Below are positions 18,677-28,665 of a stretch of DNA of 64,000 nt, piece after piece (within the stretch, counting starts at the first letter, position 1; each line of letters begins with the position of its first letter). The notes beneath the pieces are model-generated. The model did no database searches, was not told the origin of the DNA, and saw only the letters and a list, made by a program, of their open reading frames with translations. The stretch covers positions 124,001 to 188,000 of the forward strand of contig NZ_QGGO01000008.1 of NCBI RefSeq assembly GCF_003148625.1. The letters are read 5' to 3'. Position numbers and translations under genes: made by a program. Source of the DNA: Arcicella aurantiaca (GTDB lineage Bacteria; Bacteroidota; Bacteroidia; Cytophagales; Spirosomataceae).

Positions 18677-18755
18677 TGACGATTGTGGCGTATAGTAGTG
18701 GCGTATGGCATACGCCAAAGCTATGACGATTGTGGTGTATGCTATACGCCACTAC
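18677..18755. repeat. Mosaic direct/inverted repeat between the TetR and MBL-fold genes
   Basis: An 18-nt direct repeat (ATGACGATTGTGG[C/T]GTAT) occurs at 18677-18694 and 18723-18740. It overlaps inverted arms at 18695-18716 and 18734-18755 (GTAGTGGCGTATGGCATACGCC class, two differences). Each arm is itself nearly palindromic. Confidence 0.7.
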
Positions 18756-18806
18756 CAAAGGTCAAATAATTTATTCTTAAATACGCATAAATAATTAACA
18801 AACTTC

Positions 18807-19928
18807 CTACTCCACTCCTATCCACCACTGTTTAAATACTTGCGTAGTGTCTTTCAAATTTACTTGTTCGCCAATAATAGGCGTAATTAAAGGCATATTT
18901 ACCGACTTATTGCCTTCGGTAATTCTTTTCAATGGTTCATCCCAAGCGTGATTTCCCAAAGCAAATTTAGAAGAATGAACTGGAAATAAACGCTTCGCTC
19001 CCAAATCTTTCGCCGCTTGCAATACCTCCTCAGGCATCATGTGAATATATTTCCAGCTTTTATCGTACTGTCCATTTTCTAAAATCGCTAAATCGAAAGG
19101 GCCATAATTTTTACCAATTTGGGCAAAATGGGTATCATAACCACTATCACCACCAATAAAAAAATTGAAAGTTGGCGTTTTTAAAGCAAACGAAGTCCAC
19201 AAAGCTCTATTTCTCAAAATCCCTCTACCCGAAAAGTGCCTTGCAGGAGCCGTATGAGCCACAAAACCATTATCAAGGATAATTTCTTCGTTCCAATCTT
19301 TTTCAATTATCATATTTTTATCAAATCCCCAAGACTCAAAATGCTCGCCCGTTCCCAAGCCACAAATTACTTTCCCAACCTTTGATTTTAATTTCAAAAC
19401 TGTGTCATAATCTAAATGGTCCCAGTGGTCGTGCGAAATAAACAGATAATCAATGGCAGGTAAATCCTCCACCGTATAAGCATCTGTTCCTTGAAAAGCT
19501 TTGGTTGTAAATGAAATTGGCGAAGCAGCACCACTTAAAACAGGGTCAACCAAAATCTTTTTTCCATCAATTTGTATAAAATAAGACGAATGCCCAAACC
19601 AAACCAATACGTCCTTAGCAGGGTCTAAATGCAACAAATCTATTTTGGTTGAAGGAATGACATCGGTAGGTTTTACCCGTTTTTTCTCCCCAAAAATAAA
19701 CTCTTTCATCACTGAGTAATAGGTAGCGTCTTCAGATAAGTCTGGGGTATGATTAAGATTCTGAAAAGAGCCATCTCTAAAATTTGGCGATTTTTGAATA
19801 CGTGCCAAACGTTCTCCCGAAGGAATTTTACCAAACATGGGTTGTTGAAGAAATATAAATACGGCTACTGCCAATAAAGCAATTATTGCGATTATAGAAA
19901 TCATGATTCGTGTAACGATTTTTTTCAT
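18807..19928 (-). CDS. MBL-fold metallohydrolase, NAPE-PLD/UlaG-like
   Basis: An N-terminal membrane segment (MKKIVTRIMISIIAIIALLA) is followed by a metallo-beta-lactamase domain with the metal motif SHDHWDH, the second-shell H in APARHFSGRG, GGDSGYD and a final HSSKFALGNHAWDEP. The FGHSSYFIQIDG start of the domain matches the lipid-active NAPE-PLD-like group. I start at ATG 19928 because the 40 residues upstream look non-coding. The product probably faces the periplasm while anchored in the inner membrane. The substrate is unknown. Confidence 0.85.
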   Translation of the reverse strand: MKKIVTRIMISIIAIIALLAVAVFIFLQQPMFGKIPSGERLARIQKSPNFRDGSFQNLNHTPDLSEDATYYSVMKEFIFGEKKRVKPTDVIPSTKIDLLHLDPAKDVLVWFGHSSYFIQIDGKKILVDPVLSGAASPISFTTKAFQGTDAYTVEDLPAIDYLFISHDHWDHLDYDTVLKLKSKVGKVICGLGTGEHFESWGFDKNMIIEKDWNEEIILDNGFVAHTAPARHFSGRGILRNRALWTSFALKTPTFNFFIGGDSGYDTHFAQIGKNYGPFDLAILENGQYDKSWKYIHMMPEEVLQAAKDLGAKRLFPVHSSKFALGNHAWDEPLKRITEGNKSVNMPLITPIIGEQVNLKDTTQVFKQWWIGVE

Positions 19929-20020
19929 TTGAAATATTAGACTGACTAAACACTCTACAATTTTAGATAGATTATTAGTCTTACATTTTTTATAAAAGAA
20001 AAGTTCAAATAGTATGAAAA

Positions 20021-20063
20021 ATAAAAACCGCATCATTGAAATTGTCAATCATGCGGTTTTTAT
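20021..20063 (-). terminator. Terminator hairpin downstream of pyrB
   Basis: A 13-bp perfect stem (ATAAAAACCGCAT / ATGCGGTTTTTAT) is extended inward by five further pairs after one mismatch. The A/T ends suit termination in both directions. TAACCCCTAA words (20072-20099) lie between it and the pyrB stop. Confidence 0.75.
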
Positions 20064-20099
20064 TTTATCTTACACTAACCCCTAAATCCTAACCCCTAA

Positions 20100-21026
20100 C
20101 TAATTCTGTCCTGCCAATAAATACAACACAGCCATTCTTACGGCTACGCCATTTTCAACTTGGTCGAGGATAATAGAATGTTGAGAATCGGCAGCATCAG
20201 AAGACAATTCAACGCCACGATTGATTGGGCCGGGGTGCATAATGACAATTTCTTTATTCAAATCGTCGAGCATTTTTTTATTTATCCCGAAATACAGAGA
20301 ATATTCACGAAGCGAAGGAAAATATTTAATTTGCTGACGTTCTAACTGAATTCTCAAAACGTTGGCAACATCGCACCAAGCTAAAGTCTTCTTTACATCA
20401 TGTGAAACCTTCACGCCTAAATCAGTAACGTATCTCGGAATTAAGGTTGAAGGGCCACAAAGCGTAACCTCCGCACCTTGTTTTTTCAAAGCAAAAATAT
20501 TGGATAATGCCACTCGTGAATGGAGAATATCGCCAATAATAGCTATTTTCTTTCCTGTCAAATCTCCTCCTAATTTTTCTCTCATCGAAAATGAGTCCAA
20601 AAGAGCTTGTGTTGGGTGTTCATGCGTGCCATCACCCGCATTGACGATATTGGCAGAAATATGTTTAGATAGAAAATGGGGAGCTCCCGGACTGGCATGA
20701 CGCATCACAATCATGTCCACTTTCATTGCCAAAATATTATTAACTGTATCTAAAAGAGTTTCTCCTTTTTTAACAGAACTCCCTGATGCTGAGAAATTTA
20801 ACGTATCAGCAGAAAGACGTTTTTCAGCTAATTCAAAAGATAGACGGGTACGAGTGGAGTTTTCAAAAAAGACATTCGCAATGGTTACATCACGTAAAGA
20901 AGGTACTTTTTTAATGGGGCGATTGATAACTTCTTTAAACTCACGAGCCGTCGCCATGATGAGTTCAATGTCGTTGGGCGTAAGGTCTTTAATACCCAAT
21001 AAATGTCTGGTACTTAATTTCTGCAT
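20100..21026 (-). CDS. pyrB: Aspartate carbamoyltransferase catalytic subunit
   Basis: The 308-residue protein carries the carbamoyl-phosphate loop STRTRLSFELAEKRL, the HPTQALLD motif and the HPGPINRGVEL C-terminal motif. It makes carbamoyl-aspartate, the committed step of pyrimidine synthesis. The length and lack of a neighbouring pyrI fit the PyrR-regulated class. It lies 91 nt downstream of pyrR in the same direction. Confidence 0.96.
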   Translation of the reverse strand: MQKLSTRHLLGIKDLTPNDIELIMATAREFKEVINRPIKKVPSLRDVTIANVFFENSTRTRLSFELAEKRLSADTLNFSASGSSVKKGETLLDTVNNILAMKVDMIVMRHASPGAPHFLSKHISANIVNAGDGTHEHPTQALLDSFSMREKLGGDLTGKKIAIIGDILHSRVALSNIFALKKQGAEVTLCGPSTLIPRYVTDLGVKVSHDVKKTLAWCDVANVLRIQLERQQIKYFPSLREYSLYFGINKKMLDDLNKEIVIMHPGPINRGVELSSDAADSQHSIILDQVENGVAVRMAVLYLLAGQN

Positions 21027-21027
21027 T

Positions 21028-21119
21028 TTGTTTGGGGGTTAGGGTTTAGGATGTAGGATTTGAAGGTAGAAGAACAAAACATCTCTTCTATAAATCCTAT
21101 TGCCTAATCCCCAACCCCT
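21028..21119. repeat. Inverted repeat of TTAGGGTTTAGGATGTAGG words between pyrR and pyrB
   Basis: The left half carries GGGGTTAGGGTTTAGGAT and the right half carries AATCCTATTGCCTAAT and CCCCAACCCCTAAT. The entire pyrR-pyrB gap can fold into an imperfect hairpin in the mRNA. Confidence 0.6.
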
Positions 21120-21657
21120 AATTATTAGTTATTAACCAAATTTTATCTTCTTCGTATCCTTGTTCTTGCAATTCTACTAATACTTTTTCAGAATCAAGGG
21201 TATTTACTTTTTTACCTACATAATCCGCATTGATGGGAATGTCTCGGTTATAAATTCTATCAATCAAAACGCACAATTCTACTTTTTCTGGACGACCGAA
21301 AGCCGTCATAGCATCTAAAGCAGAACGTACCATACGCCCAGTCGCCAGAACGTCGTCAATCAAAATAACTTTCTTATTTTCAATGACAAAGGAGATTTTT
21401 GTTTCGTTGGCTTTTACCAATTCACGACGGCGATAGTCATCACGATAGAAAGTGGCATCCAAAAAACCAATTGGAATTTTTCTATCAATAATTCGCTCTA
21501 ATTCTTGATGAATTCGTTTGGCAAAATGAATACCTCTTGGTTGAAGACCAATGATAACGGTATCGGCAAAATCCTGATGGTTCTCTATCAATTCCTGACA
21601 GAGACGGCTGATGGTAATTTCCAGAAGTGGACTTGAAAGAATGAGTTTGCGTTGCAT
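21118..21657 (-). CDS. pyrR: Bifunctional pyr operon regulator/uracil phosphoribosyltransferase-like PyrR
   Basis: This type I PRTase fold of 179 residues has the PRPP loop VILIDDVLATGRMVRSAL and the QPRGIHFAKRI region. PyrR binds pyr mRNA or acts as uracil PRTase. It is immediately upstream of pyrB, as expected. A TATCTTTG -7 element ends seven bases before its ATG, so the transcript may be leaderless. Confidence 0.92.
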   Translation of the reverse strand: MQRKLILSSPLLEITISRLCQELIENHQDFADTVIIGLQPRGIHFAKRIHQELERIIDRKIPIGFLDATFYRDDYRRRELVKANETKISFVIENKKVILIDDVLATGRMVRSALDAMTAFGRPEKVELCVLIDRIYNRDIPINADYVGKKVNTLDSEKVLVELQEQGYEEDKIWLITNN

Positions 21658-21663
21658 AGCTCA

Positions 21664-21671
21664 CAAAGATA
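21664..21671 (-). promoter_or_regulatory. -7 promoter element directly upstream of pyrR
   Basis: On the minus strand TATCTTTG matches TAnnTTTG. It is only seven bases from the start codon, so transcription would begin at or within a base or two of the ATG. No good -33 TTG was found at the normal distance. Confidence 0.4.
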
Positions 21672-21734
21672 AATAAGAAGTCGTTTAGGATTGTGATTTT
21701 GGCTAAAAAAAATGAAAAATGATAACAAACAAAA

Positions 21735-21760
21735 AGGTGTCGTAAAGTTTTACAACACCT
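21735..21760 (-). terminator. Terminator of the CpsB-like gene
   Basis: The stem AGGTGT/ACACCT continues as GTAAA/TTTAC around a short loop and is followed on the minus strand by TTTTTG. It lies just after the stop at 21767. Confidence 0.75.
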
Positions 21761-21766
21761 CTTTTA

Positions 21767-22525
21767 TTAAATTCTATTATTCAAAATTTCTCCTGCACGC
21801 AAAACGGTTTGGTACATGGGCGAATCCATTGTTTTTTGTAGCATTTCAATATGTTCTTCTTTGTGGCAGTCTGTCCCTAAAAAGCTAATCATTTGAGCTA
21901 CTGACAGATACTCCGCTAATTCACGAGATTCATTGCCATAATATCCCGAAAAAGAATTAATATTTACTTGAAATAAAATTCCTGTTTCGTAGAGTTGATG
22001 CACCAACAGACGGTCACGTTGTAAATAATTATAACGTTCTGGATGTGCCAAAACAGGAATATAACCACGCCGAATTATTCTTTTAATTGTTTCAAAAAGC
22101 TGTTTGGGTTCGTGCAGATGTTGCGTTTCAAAAAGCAAATATTTTTTGTCATCTTCAGAATTAAAAGTCAATAATTCATTTTTGGACAGTAATTCTTTCA
22201 AGAAAAAAGCATCAAGATAATATTCGGCGGCGGCTTCAATTTCTACGTCTATGTGTTGGTCTTCAAGATGTTCTCTCAAAACTAACAAATGCTGTTTTAT
22301 CTTATGAGGAGAATTTGGATAAAACCCCGCCATAATATGTGGCGTTAGAATCAACTTCTGAAAACCTAAATTTCTCAACGCTGCAATCATACTTACGCTT
22401 TCTTCTATATTTTTTGAGCCTTCATCTAAAGCTGGCAATAAATGAGAATGAACATCTACACGAAGAGGAGCAATCGTTAGTTTATCAGGTCGTTTTTCCC
22501 GATTTCTCAAAAAAGTTAGCCGCAT
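21767..22525 (-). CDS. CpsB/CapC (YwqE) family tyrosine-protein phosphatase, PHP fold
   Basis: This 252-residue PHP-domain protein has the metal motif VDVHSHLLPALDEGSKN, TPHIMAGFYPN, an internal VLAHPERY and a final GTDCHKEEH. In Firmicutes and Bacteroidota this family dephosphorylates the tyrosine kinases that control capsule or exopolysaccharide chain length. No kinase or polysaccharide gene is adjacent, and rfbC is 10 kb away. Confidence 0.88.
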   Translation of the reverse strand: MRLTFLRNREKRPDKLTIAPLRVDVHSHLLPALDEGSKNIEESVSMIAALRNLGFQKLILTPHIMAGFYPNSPHKIKQHLLVLREHLEDQHIDVEIEAAAEYYLDAFFLKELLSKNELLTFNSEDDKKYLLFETQHLHEPKQLFETIKRIIRRGYIPVLAHPERYNYLQRDRLLVHQLYETGILFQVNINSFSGYYGNESRELAEYLSVAQMISFLGTDCHKEEHIEMLQKTMDSPMYQTVLRAGEILNNRI

Positions 22526-22977
22526 AGGATTTATGGTTTTTAGGTTGTTATGAATAAGCCTTTGGCATTTTGTTTATTAACAACAATAGTCCAGATTTTT
22601 GTATCAAAAACTATGGATTATCATTTCAATAATTACGGCTATTATGCCTAAAAACAAGCAAAAAACGTGCCTTGCTCAATTTTATGGATGAAAATTAAAA
22701 TATTTACCCTTTTTAATTACAATATCTATCAATGCACTTTTTTGTTATTTTTATGGCATTATCTTTGTGCAAATAGGCTTTCTTTAAATTTAACTTTTTC
22801 CATAAATTATTGTATCTTCGATGGATTAACGAAACAAAAAAATCTTGATTTCTCAACTATAAATTAGAGAGTATTACAAAAGAAATTTTATCTTTACGCA
22901 TAGACATTAATTCTGTGAACTGAAACAGAAAAAATCATAATAATCTCATTAGACAAATTCCATTAACCATAAACAAG
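22526..22977. other. Divergent intergenic region upstream of glgB
   Basis: The 452-nt gap is AT-rich. Possible glgB promoters are TATCTTTG at 22760-22767 (with TTG at 22742, a short 15-nt spacing) and TATCTTCG at 22813-22820. A GGTTTTTAGGTTGTTATGAATAAG word block lies at 22530-22556. No small gene or stable structure was found. Confidence 0.4.
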
Positions 22978-24990
22978 ATGGCAAAAACATCAAAGAAATC
23001 TTCTGAAATAGCTGAACCAACTAAGAAAAAAACGACAAAAAAGGAAGTCGAAGCTGTTGCTCAAGAAACTCCTCCCCCACCTGTACAACTCAAAAATGTA
23101 GAAGGATTTAGCCGTTTTTCAGACTTTGACATTGACCTTTTCAAAGCAGGAAAACACTATCGCCTTTTTGAAAAATTTGGCTCTCATTTAACTGAATGTC
23201 AGGGTGTTCAAGGAACTTACTTTTCGGTTTGGGCTCCGTCGGCAAAGTCAGTTTCGGTAATTGGGAATTTCAATTATTGGGACAAAGACTCGCATCATCT
23301 TTTTGTCCGTTGGGATTCTTCAGGTATTTGGGAAGGATTCATTCCTCATATTGGCAAAGGCGAAACTTATAAATTTTGTATTCAAGCTCAAGATGGACGT
23401 TTTTTAGAGAAAATGGACCCGTATGCCCAAAGTTTTGAAGTTCCTCCTCGCACGGCTTCTATTGTTTGGGATAACTGGTACGAATGGACGGATGCAGATT
23501 GGATGGCAAAACGTCATACTAAAAATTCGTTGGCATCTCCTATGTCTGTTTACGAAGTTCATGTGGGTTCTTGGAGAAGAAAAGAACATGACGAAAAACT
23601 AACTTTTGTAGAACTTGCCGACCAATTGGTAAAATATGTAAAAGAAATGGGCTTTACGCACATTGAATTTATGCCAATTATGGAACATCCTTACGAGCCT
23701 TCGTGGGGTTATCAAGTTTTGGGATATTTTGCTCCTTCGTCACGTTTTGGAAAACCACAAGACTTCATGTATTTGGTTGAGGAATGTCACAAAAATGACA
23801 TTGGTGTTATTTTAGACTGGGTTCCTTCGCACTTCCCCGGTGATGCTCATGGTTTATTTGAGTTTGATGGAACACATCTTTACGAACACCCAGATATGCG
23901 TAAAGGTTATCATCCAGACTGGAAATCATATATTTTCAATTATGGCAGAAACGAAATTCGTAGTTTCTTAATTTCAAATGCCATTTATTGGTTAGAACGT
24001 TACCATGCCGATGGTTTAAGAGTTGATGCGGTGGCTTCAATGCTTTATTTAGATTATTCAAGAAATGATGGCGAATGGGAACCAAATATTTTTGGCGGAA
24101 ATCACAACCTTGATTCTATTTCATTATTTAAGGAATTGAACGAAACTGTCTATGCACAATTTCCTGATATTCAAATGATTGCAGAAGAATCTACTTCATT
24201 TACAGGCGTTTCTCGTCCGATTTACACAGGAGGTTTAGGCTTCGGACAAAAATGGATGATGGGCTGGATGAATGATACGCTGAAATATTTTGAAAAAGAC
24301 CCAATGTATCGCAGACATCACCAAGAGCAATTGACATTCTCAACGGTTTATGCCTTCACAGAGAATTTCATGTTACCATTTTCGCACGATGAAGTTGTTT
24401 ATGGAAAACAATCATTAATAGGAAAAATGCCCGGTGACGAATGGCAACGTTTTGCCAATTTGCGTTTGTTGTTTACTTATATGTTTACACACCCCGGAAC
24501 AAATCTTATCTTCATGGGTGGCGAATTTGGACAAACGTCTGAATGGAATTTTGAAAAAGGTTTAGAATGGTGGCTAACAGAATTTGCTCCTCACAAAGGA
24601 ATCCAAGATTTGATAAAAGCCTTAAATAATTTGTACAAAACCCAAGCAGCTTTGTACGATAAACAATTCTCTCATGAAGGTTTTGAATGGATTGACACAA
24701 GTGACCGTGAAAATTCTATTGTCGTATATGCTCGTAAAGGTAATGCCCACAAAGACCAATTAATTGTAGTCTTAAATATGACCCCTGTCCCAAGACCAGA
24801 ATATCGCATTGGCGTACCAATGCAAGGAGTTTGGACTGAAGTATTAAACTCCGACGACCCAGCTTTCTGGGGAAGTGGCAAGATCAATCAGTCGGCACTT
24901 ATGGCAGAAGAAATTGCTTGGCAAGGCAAAGCTTATTCAATCGCAATTACGGTTCCTCCACTCGGAGCAGTAATTTTAAAAGTTCAGTAA
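22978..24990 (+). CDS. glgB: 1,4-alpha-glucan branching enzyme
   Basis: A Lys/Thr-rich N-terminal tail (about 1-40) is followed by a CBM48 domain (about 60-160), a GH13 barrel and a C-terminal beta domain. The nucleophile is D350 (DGLRVDAVASM), the acid/base is E403 (AEEST), and the third carboxylate is in LPFSHDEVV. It makes alpha-1,6 branches in the glucan that GlgE extends. The 670-residue length is normal apart from the charged tail. A perfect terminator follows. Confidence 0.96.
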   Translation: MAKTSKKSSEIAEPTKKKTTKKEVEAVAQETPPPPVQLKNVEGFSRFSDFDIDLFKAGKHYRLFEKFGSHLTECQGVQGTYFSVWAPSAKSVSVIGNFNYWDKDSHHLFVRWDSSGIWEGFIPHIGKGETYKFCIQAQDGRFLEKMDPYAQSFEVPPRTASIVWDNWYEWTDADWMAKRHTKNSLASPMSVYEVHVGSWRRKEHDEKLTFVELADQLVKYVKEMGFTHIEFMPIMEHPYEPSWGYQVLGYFAPSSRFGKPQDFMYLVEECHKNDIGVILDWVPSHFPGDAHGLFEFDGTHLYEHPDMRKGYHPDWKSYIFNYGRNEIRSFLISNAIYWLERYHADGLRVDAVASMLYLDYSRNDGEWEPNIFGGNHNLDSISLFKELNETVYAQFPDIQMIAEESTSFTGVSRPIYTGGLGFGQKWMMGWMNDTLKYFEKDPMYRRHHQEQLTFSTVYAFTENFMLPFSHDEVVYGKQSLIGKMPGDEWQRFANLRLLFTYMFTHPGTNLIFMGGEFGQTSEWNFEKGLEWWLTEFAPHKGIQDLIKALNNLYKTQAALYDKQFSHEGFEWIDTSDRENSIVVYARKGNAHKDQLIVVLNMTPVPRPEYRIGVPMQGVWTEVLNSDDPAFWGSGKINQSALMAEEIAWQGKAYSIAITVPPLGAVILKVQ

Positions 24991-25009
24991 TTTAACACTG
25001 ACTTATCTC

Positions 25010-25047
25010 AAAAAATGGCATAATCGTCTCAGATTATGCCATTTTTT
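25010..25047 (+). terminator. Intrinsic terminator of glgB
   Basis: A perfect 16-bp stem, AAAAAATGGCATAATC with its complement around a GTCTCA loop, ends in a run of eight T. Confidence 0.9.
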
Positions 25048-25235
25048 TTAAAATTACTCTAAAAAAATTAAACCATGAACAAACAAATTTGTCTAACCCT
25101 ACTCAGAAATCTCATATCATAAATCTATAATTTCAGTATTGAATTAAAGTATATTAAAGCTCTTTAAACTCTTTCTCTATTATCAAATTTATTCTAAACA
25201 ATTATCTTATAAGCTTGAATATAATATTTCAAAAC

Positions 25236-28046
25236 ATGAAAAAACAATTTCTTTTATTACTCTTATTTACGTTCAGCACCTCCATTTTAATCGCACAAAC
25301 TTCTGTAAGTGGCGAGGTTCGGGAATTGGCAACTCAAAAAACTTTACGAAGTGCGTATGTTTCGTTGGTAAATCTTGCTGATTCTTCTCGCAAGAGAACA
25401 ATTCCAACTGATGCAATGGGCAAATTTCAAATATCTCCAGTCCGAAGAGGCAATTATTCTCTTAGAGTTTCTTTCTTGGGTTATCAAGAGTTTCGCAAAA
25501 ACATTCAAGTATCTGGCGATGAACCTGTTAAAGTTGATTCTATTTATTTGATAGAAGACAGCCAAGTGCTTAATGAAGTAAAAATTGTAGGGCAAGTGGC
25601 TGCCGTTATTCAGAAAAAAGATACCCTTCAATTTAATGCTAAAGCGTATAAGGTAAATCCAGATGCCAATGCCGATGAATTAATTGAAAAAATACCGGGA
25701 GCAGTTATCGACAATGGTAAAATGCAAATTCAAGGAGAAGAAGTTAAACAAGTCATGATTGACGGAAAGCTTTTTTTCGGGAAAGATGCCACCGCTGCCA
25801 TGAAAAATATCCCAGCAGAGGTAATTGATAAGATTCAAGTATTCGACCAACTTAGTGAACAATCTCAATTGACAGGTTTAGATGATGGCAACACCACAAA
25901 AACCGTAAACATTACCACTCGCCCAGACATGAGAAATGGTCTTTTTGGGAGAAATTCAATAGGCATAGGCACAAATGATACCTACAAAGGCAACGCAAGT
26001 ATCAATCGTTTTAAAGGGAATAGCCGTCTGACGGTTTTATTTCAAGCAAATAATATCAATCAACAAAATTTTTCTTCAGAGGATTTAATTGGTGTTTCCA
26101 GCGGTTCTGCACAATCTCGCAGAGGTGGTGGCGGCGGTGGTGGAAATCGTGGTGGTGGACAAGGCGGTGGTAGCACCGATAATTCTGGTAATTTCTTAGT
26201 AAATAATCAACCTGGTTATAATACGACCAATGCTTTAGGATTAAACTATTCAAATGAATGGGGAACAAAATTGAAGTTTCAAGGTAGTTATTTCTTAAAT
26301 CAGGCTAACAATTCAATCATCGAAAGCACCTTTCAGCAATATATCCAGAGCAATAATACTGGTCAAACTTATACAGAATCAAGCAATTCAAGCACAAAAA
26401 GCTTAAATCACAGAGCGTATTTTAGATTAGAATATAAAATTGATGACCGAAATTCCTTGATTTTCACACCAAATCTTAGTTTTCAAAATACTGAAGCAAA
26501 CTCGGGTTATGATGGCGTAACCAAACTTCCGACCAGTAAATTAAACGACGTTATCAATAGAAATATTAGCTCTAACAATGCCGTTAATTTTTCAAATAAT
26601 ATCTTATTTCGTCACCGCTTTGCCAAAATGGGACGAGCTTTGACCTTAAATATTACCACAACTTACAACGACCGTAATGCTAATAATGAATTGAGGTCAA
26701 CCAATAATTTTTATGGAGCAAATCCTTCATCAAAAATTTTAAATCAAAATTCAAATACCGATGCTAAAGGCTTAGGGTTCTCTTCAAATTTATATTATTC
26801 AGAACCTTTGAGTAAACAAAGTTCCGTTTTTGTCAGTACAAGTTTTGGGTATAATGAAAATCAATCTGAAAAATATGCGTACAATTTCTCAGATTCAGAG
26901 CAAAAATATAATCGTTTAGACACCCTTTTAAGTAATGTTTTCAATAGCGATTATTATAATTACAGAGTCGGAACGGGATTCAGACAATTCTCAAAGGCAA
27001 TGAATATTTCCGCCGAAATCAGATACCAAAACGCCCATTTAATGAACGAACAAATATTCCCTAAGGTATATAATCTCGACAAATCATTCAACAACATATT
27101 ACCCTCTTTTTCAATGCGTTATAACATAGATGGCAGTGCAAAATCTTTGCGATTCAACTATCAAACACAAACGCAACAACCAAGTATTAGTCAGTTACAA
27201 GAGGTAGTAAATAACAATAATCCACTGAGACTTTCAACGGGGAATTCATCATTATCACAAGAATATCAACATCAATTGTCATTACGTTACACGGCGACAA
27301 GTCCAACTACTTTTTCAAATTTTGTCACCTTAATGAGTGCCAATTTTGTAAAAGGGAACATCACTAATAGCAGTTTTATTGCCACCAGAGACACCGTAAT
27401 CAGTAAAGAAATTACGCTAAAAGCAGGCTCACAATTATCTCGTCCCGTTAATTTAGATGGGCAATATTCCATTAGAGGATTTATGTCTTACGGATTTCCT
27501 GTAAAAGCCCTTAAAATGAATATTAACACCAATATTACGGCAAATTTCAGCCGTACACCGGGTTTAATAAACACTGTTCTTAATTATAGCGATGCTCAAA
27601 AATATACTTTCGGTTTAGTTTTAAGTAGTAATATTAGTCCAAATGTAGATTTTACCATTTCTTCTAATTCAAATCTCAGTTACGTTCAAAACACAATTTC
27701 ATCGAGTTTGAACAATAACTATTTCAATCAAAATTTAAAAGTAAGACTAAATATTATTTTCTGGAAAGGAATAGTTTTCAATACAGATGCCACTTACTAC
27801 TCATATTCTGGACTTTCGTCATCTTTCAATCAAGCTTACACGCTTTGGAATATGGCAATTGGGAAAAAAGTATTTGCCAAACAACAAGGAGAAATCAGGC
27901 TATCGATTTTCGACTTACTGAAATTAAATACAAGTATTCAAAGAAATATTACGACAACTTACATTGAAGATTCACAGTCGAATGTACTACAACAATTCTT
28001 TATGCTTACTTTCAGTTATAATTTAAAGAAATATTGGAAGAGCTAA
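25236..28046 (+). CDS. Outer-membrane beta-barrel protein with carboxypeptidase-regulatory-like domain
   Basis: A signal peptide (MKKQFLLLLLFTFSTSILIAQ) is followed by a CarboxypepD-regulatory-like Ig domain (about 22-105), a plug-like region and a long OMP_b-brl_3-type barrel ending in an aromatic C-terminus (FSYNLKKYWKS). A glycine-rich loop with a GGGGGGG run lies near residues 290-310. I start at ATG 25236; the earlier in-frame start at 25215 precedes the signal peptide. It belongs to the TonB-receptor-like outer membrane barrels of Bacteroidota. No SusD partner is present, so the ligand is unknown. Confidence 0.88.
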   Translation: MKKQFLLLLLFTFSTSILIAQTSVSGEVRELATQKTLRSAYVSLVNLADSSRKRTIPTDAMGKFQISPVRRGNYSLRVSFLGYQEFRKNIQVSGDEPVKVDSIYLIEDSQVLNEVKIVGQVAAVIQKKDTLQFNAKAYKVNPDANADELIEKIPGAVIDNGKMQIQGEEVKQVMIDGKLFFGKDATAAMKNIPAEVIDKIQVFDQLSEQSQLTGLDDGNTTKTVNITTRPDMRNGLFGRNSIGIGTNDTYKGNASINRFKGNSRLTVLFQANNINQQNFSSEDLIGVSSGSAQSRRGGGGGGGNRGGGQGGGSTDNSGNFLVNNQPGYNTTNALGLNYSNEWGTKLKFQGSYFLNQANNSIIESTFQQYIQSNNTGQTYTESSNSSTKSLNHRAYFRLEYKIDDRNSLIFTPNLSFQNTEANSGYDGVTKLPTSKLNDVINRNISSNNAVNFSNNILFRHRFAKMGRALTLNITTTYNDRNANNELRSTNNFYGANPSSKILNQNSNTDAKGLGFSSNLYYSEPLSKQSSVFVSTSFGYNENQSEKYAYNFSDSEQKYNRLDTLLSNVFNSDYYNYRVGTGFRQFSKAMNISAEIRYQNAHLMNEQIFPKVYNLDKSFNNILPSFSMRYNIDGSAKSLRFNYQTQTQQPSISQLQEVVNNNNPLRLSTGNSSLSQEYQHQLSLRYTATSPTTFSNFVTLMSANFVKGNITNSSFIATRDTVISKEITLKAGSQLSRPVNLDGQYSIRGFMSYGFPVKALKMNINTNITANFSRTPGLINTVLNYSDAQKYTFGLVLSSNISPNVDFTISSNSNLSYVQNTISSSLNNNYFNQNLKVRLNIIFWKGIVFNTDATYYSYSGLSSSFNQAYTLWNMAIGKKVFAKQQGEIRLSIFDLLKLNTSIQRNITTTYIEDSQSNVLQQFFMLTFSYNLKKYWKS

Positions 28047-28060
28047 AAAGATAGGCACAA

Positions 28061-28094
28061 AAAAACCCTTGAATCCGCCAATTCAAGGGTTTTT
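28061..28094 (+). terminator. Terminator after the outer-membrane barrel gene
   Basis: A perfect 14-bp stem (AAAAACCCTTGAAT / ATTCAAGGGTTTTT) with a CCGCCA loop lies 15 nt after the stop and is followed by T-rich sequence. Confidence 0.9.
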
Positions 28095-28665
28095 ATTTTT
28101 TTATGGACTTAGGGTTATTTTTAAAGTATTCTTAGGCAAAATCGTTTTCCTTACGCTTTTGATTCTTGGTGGAAAATTTCAGTTTCATCACTTACCGCCA
28201 TAAATTCTAAAACTAAAACTTTCCTCGAATCTTGTCTTTCAACTTCATTACCGCCATAAATTCGTTGTTTGACTCTACAAAATTAACATACATTCAGAGT
28301 CAAAAAAACTTTTACTATATAATTTTTCCAAGAATTACACGAAAAAACATTATGTTCCATAAGTATCAAAAATCTGATGCGAATTTTTTCACTTTAAGCG
28401 TTCACCCTCCAAAAAATCACTTTTAAACACTATTTTAATAACGTTTATCATAAAGTATCGTAGCATTTTGTTACCATCGCAGATAAAACATTAAGATTAA
28501 AGAAAATACTTTGTTGTAATATTTCAAGAATACACTCTAAAATCTCATAATCAATTTTCTCCTTCTAATACAGCTTTTAGGCACTTTACGTATGTCCATA
28601 TAAAAAAATAAAGACTCAGTGCATAGCTCCGAGCCTTTACGCAATCCGCCTAAGTAGTTATCTTT

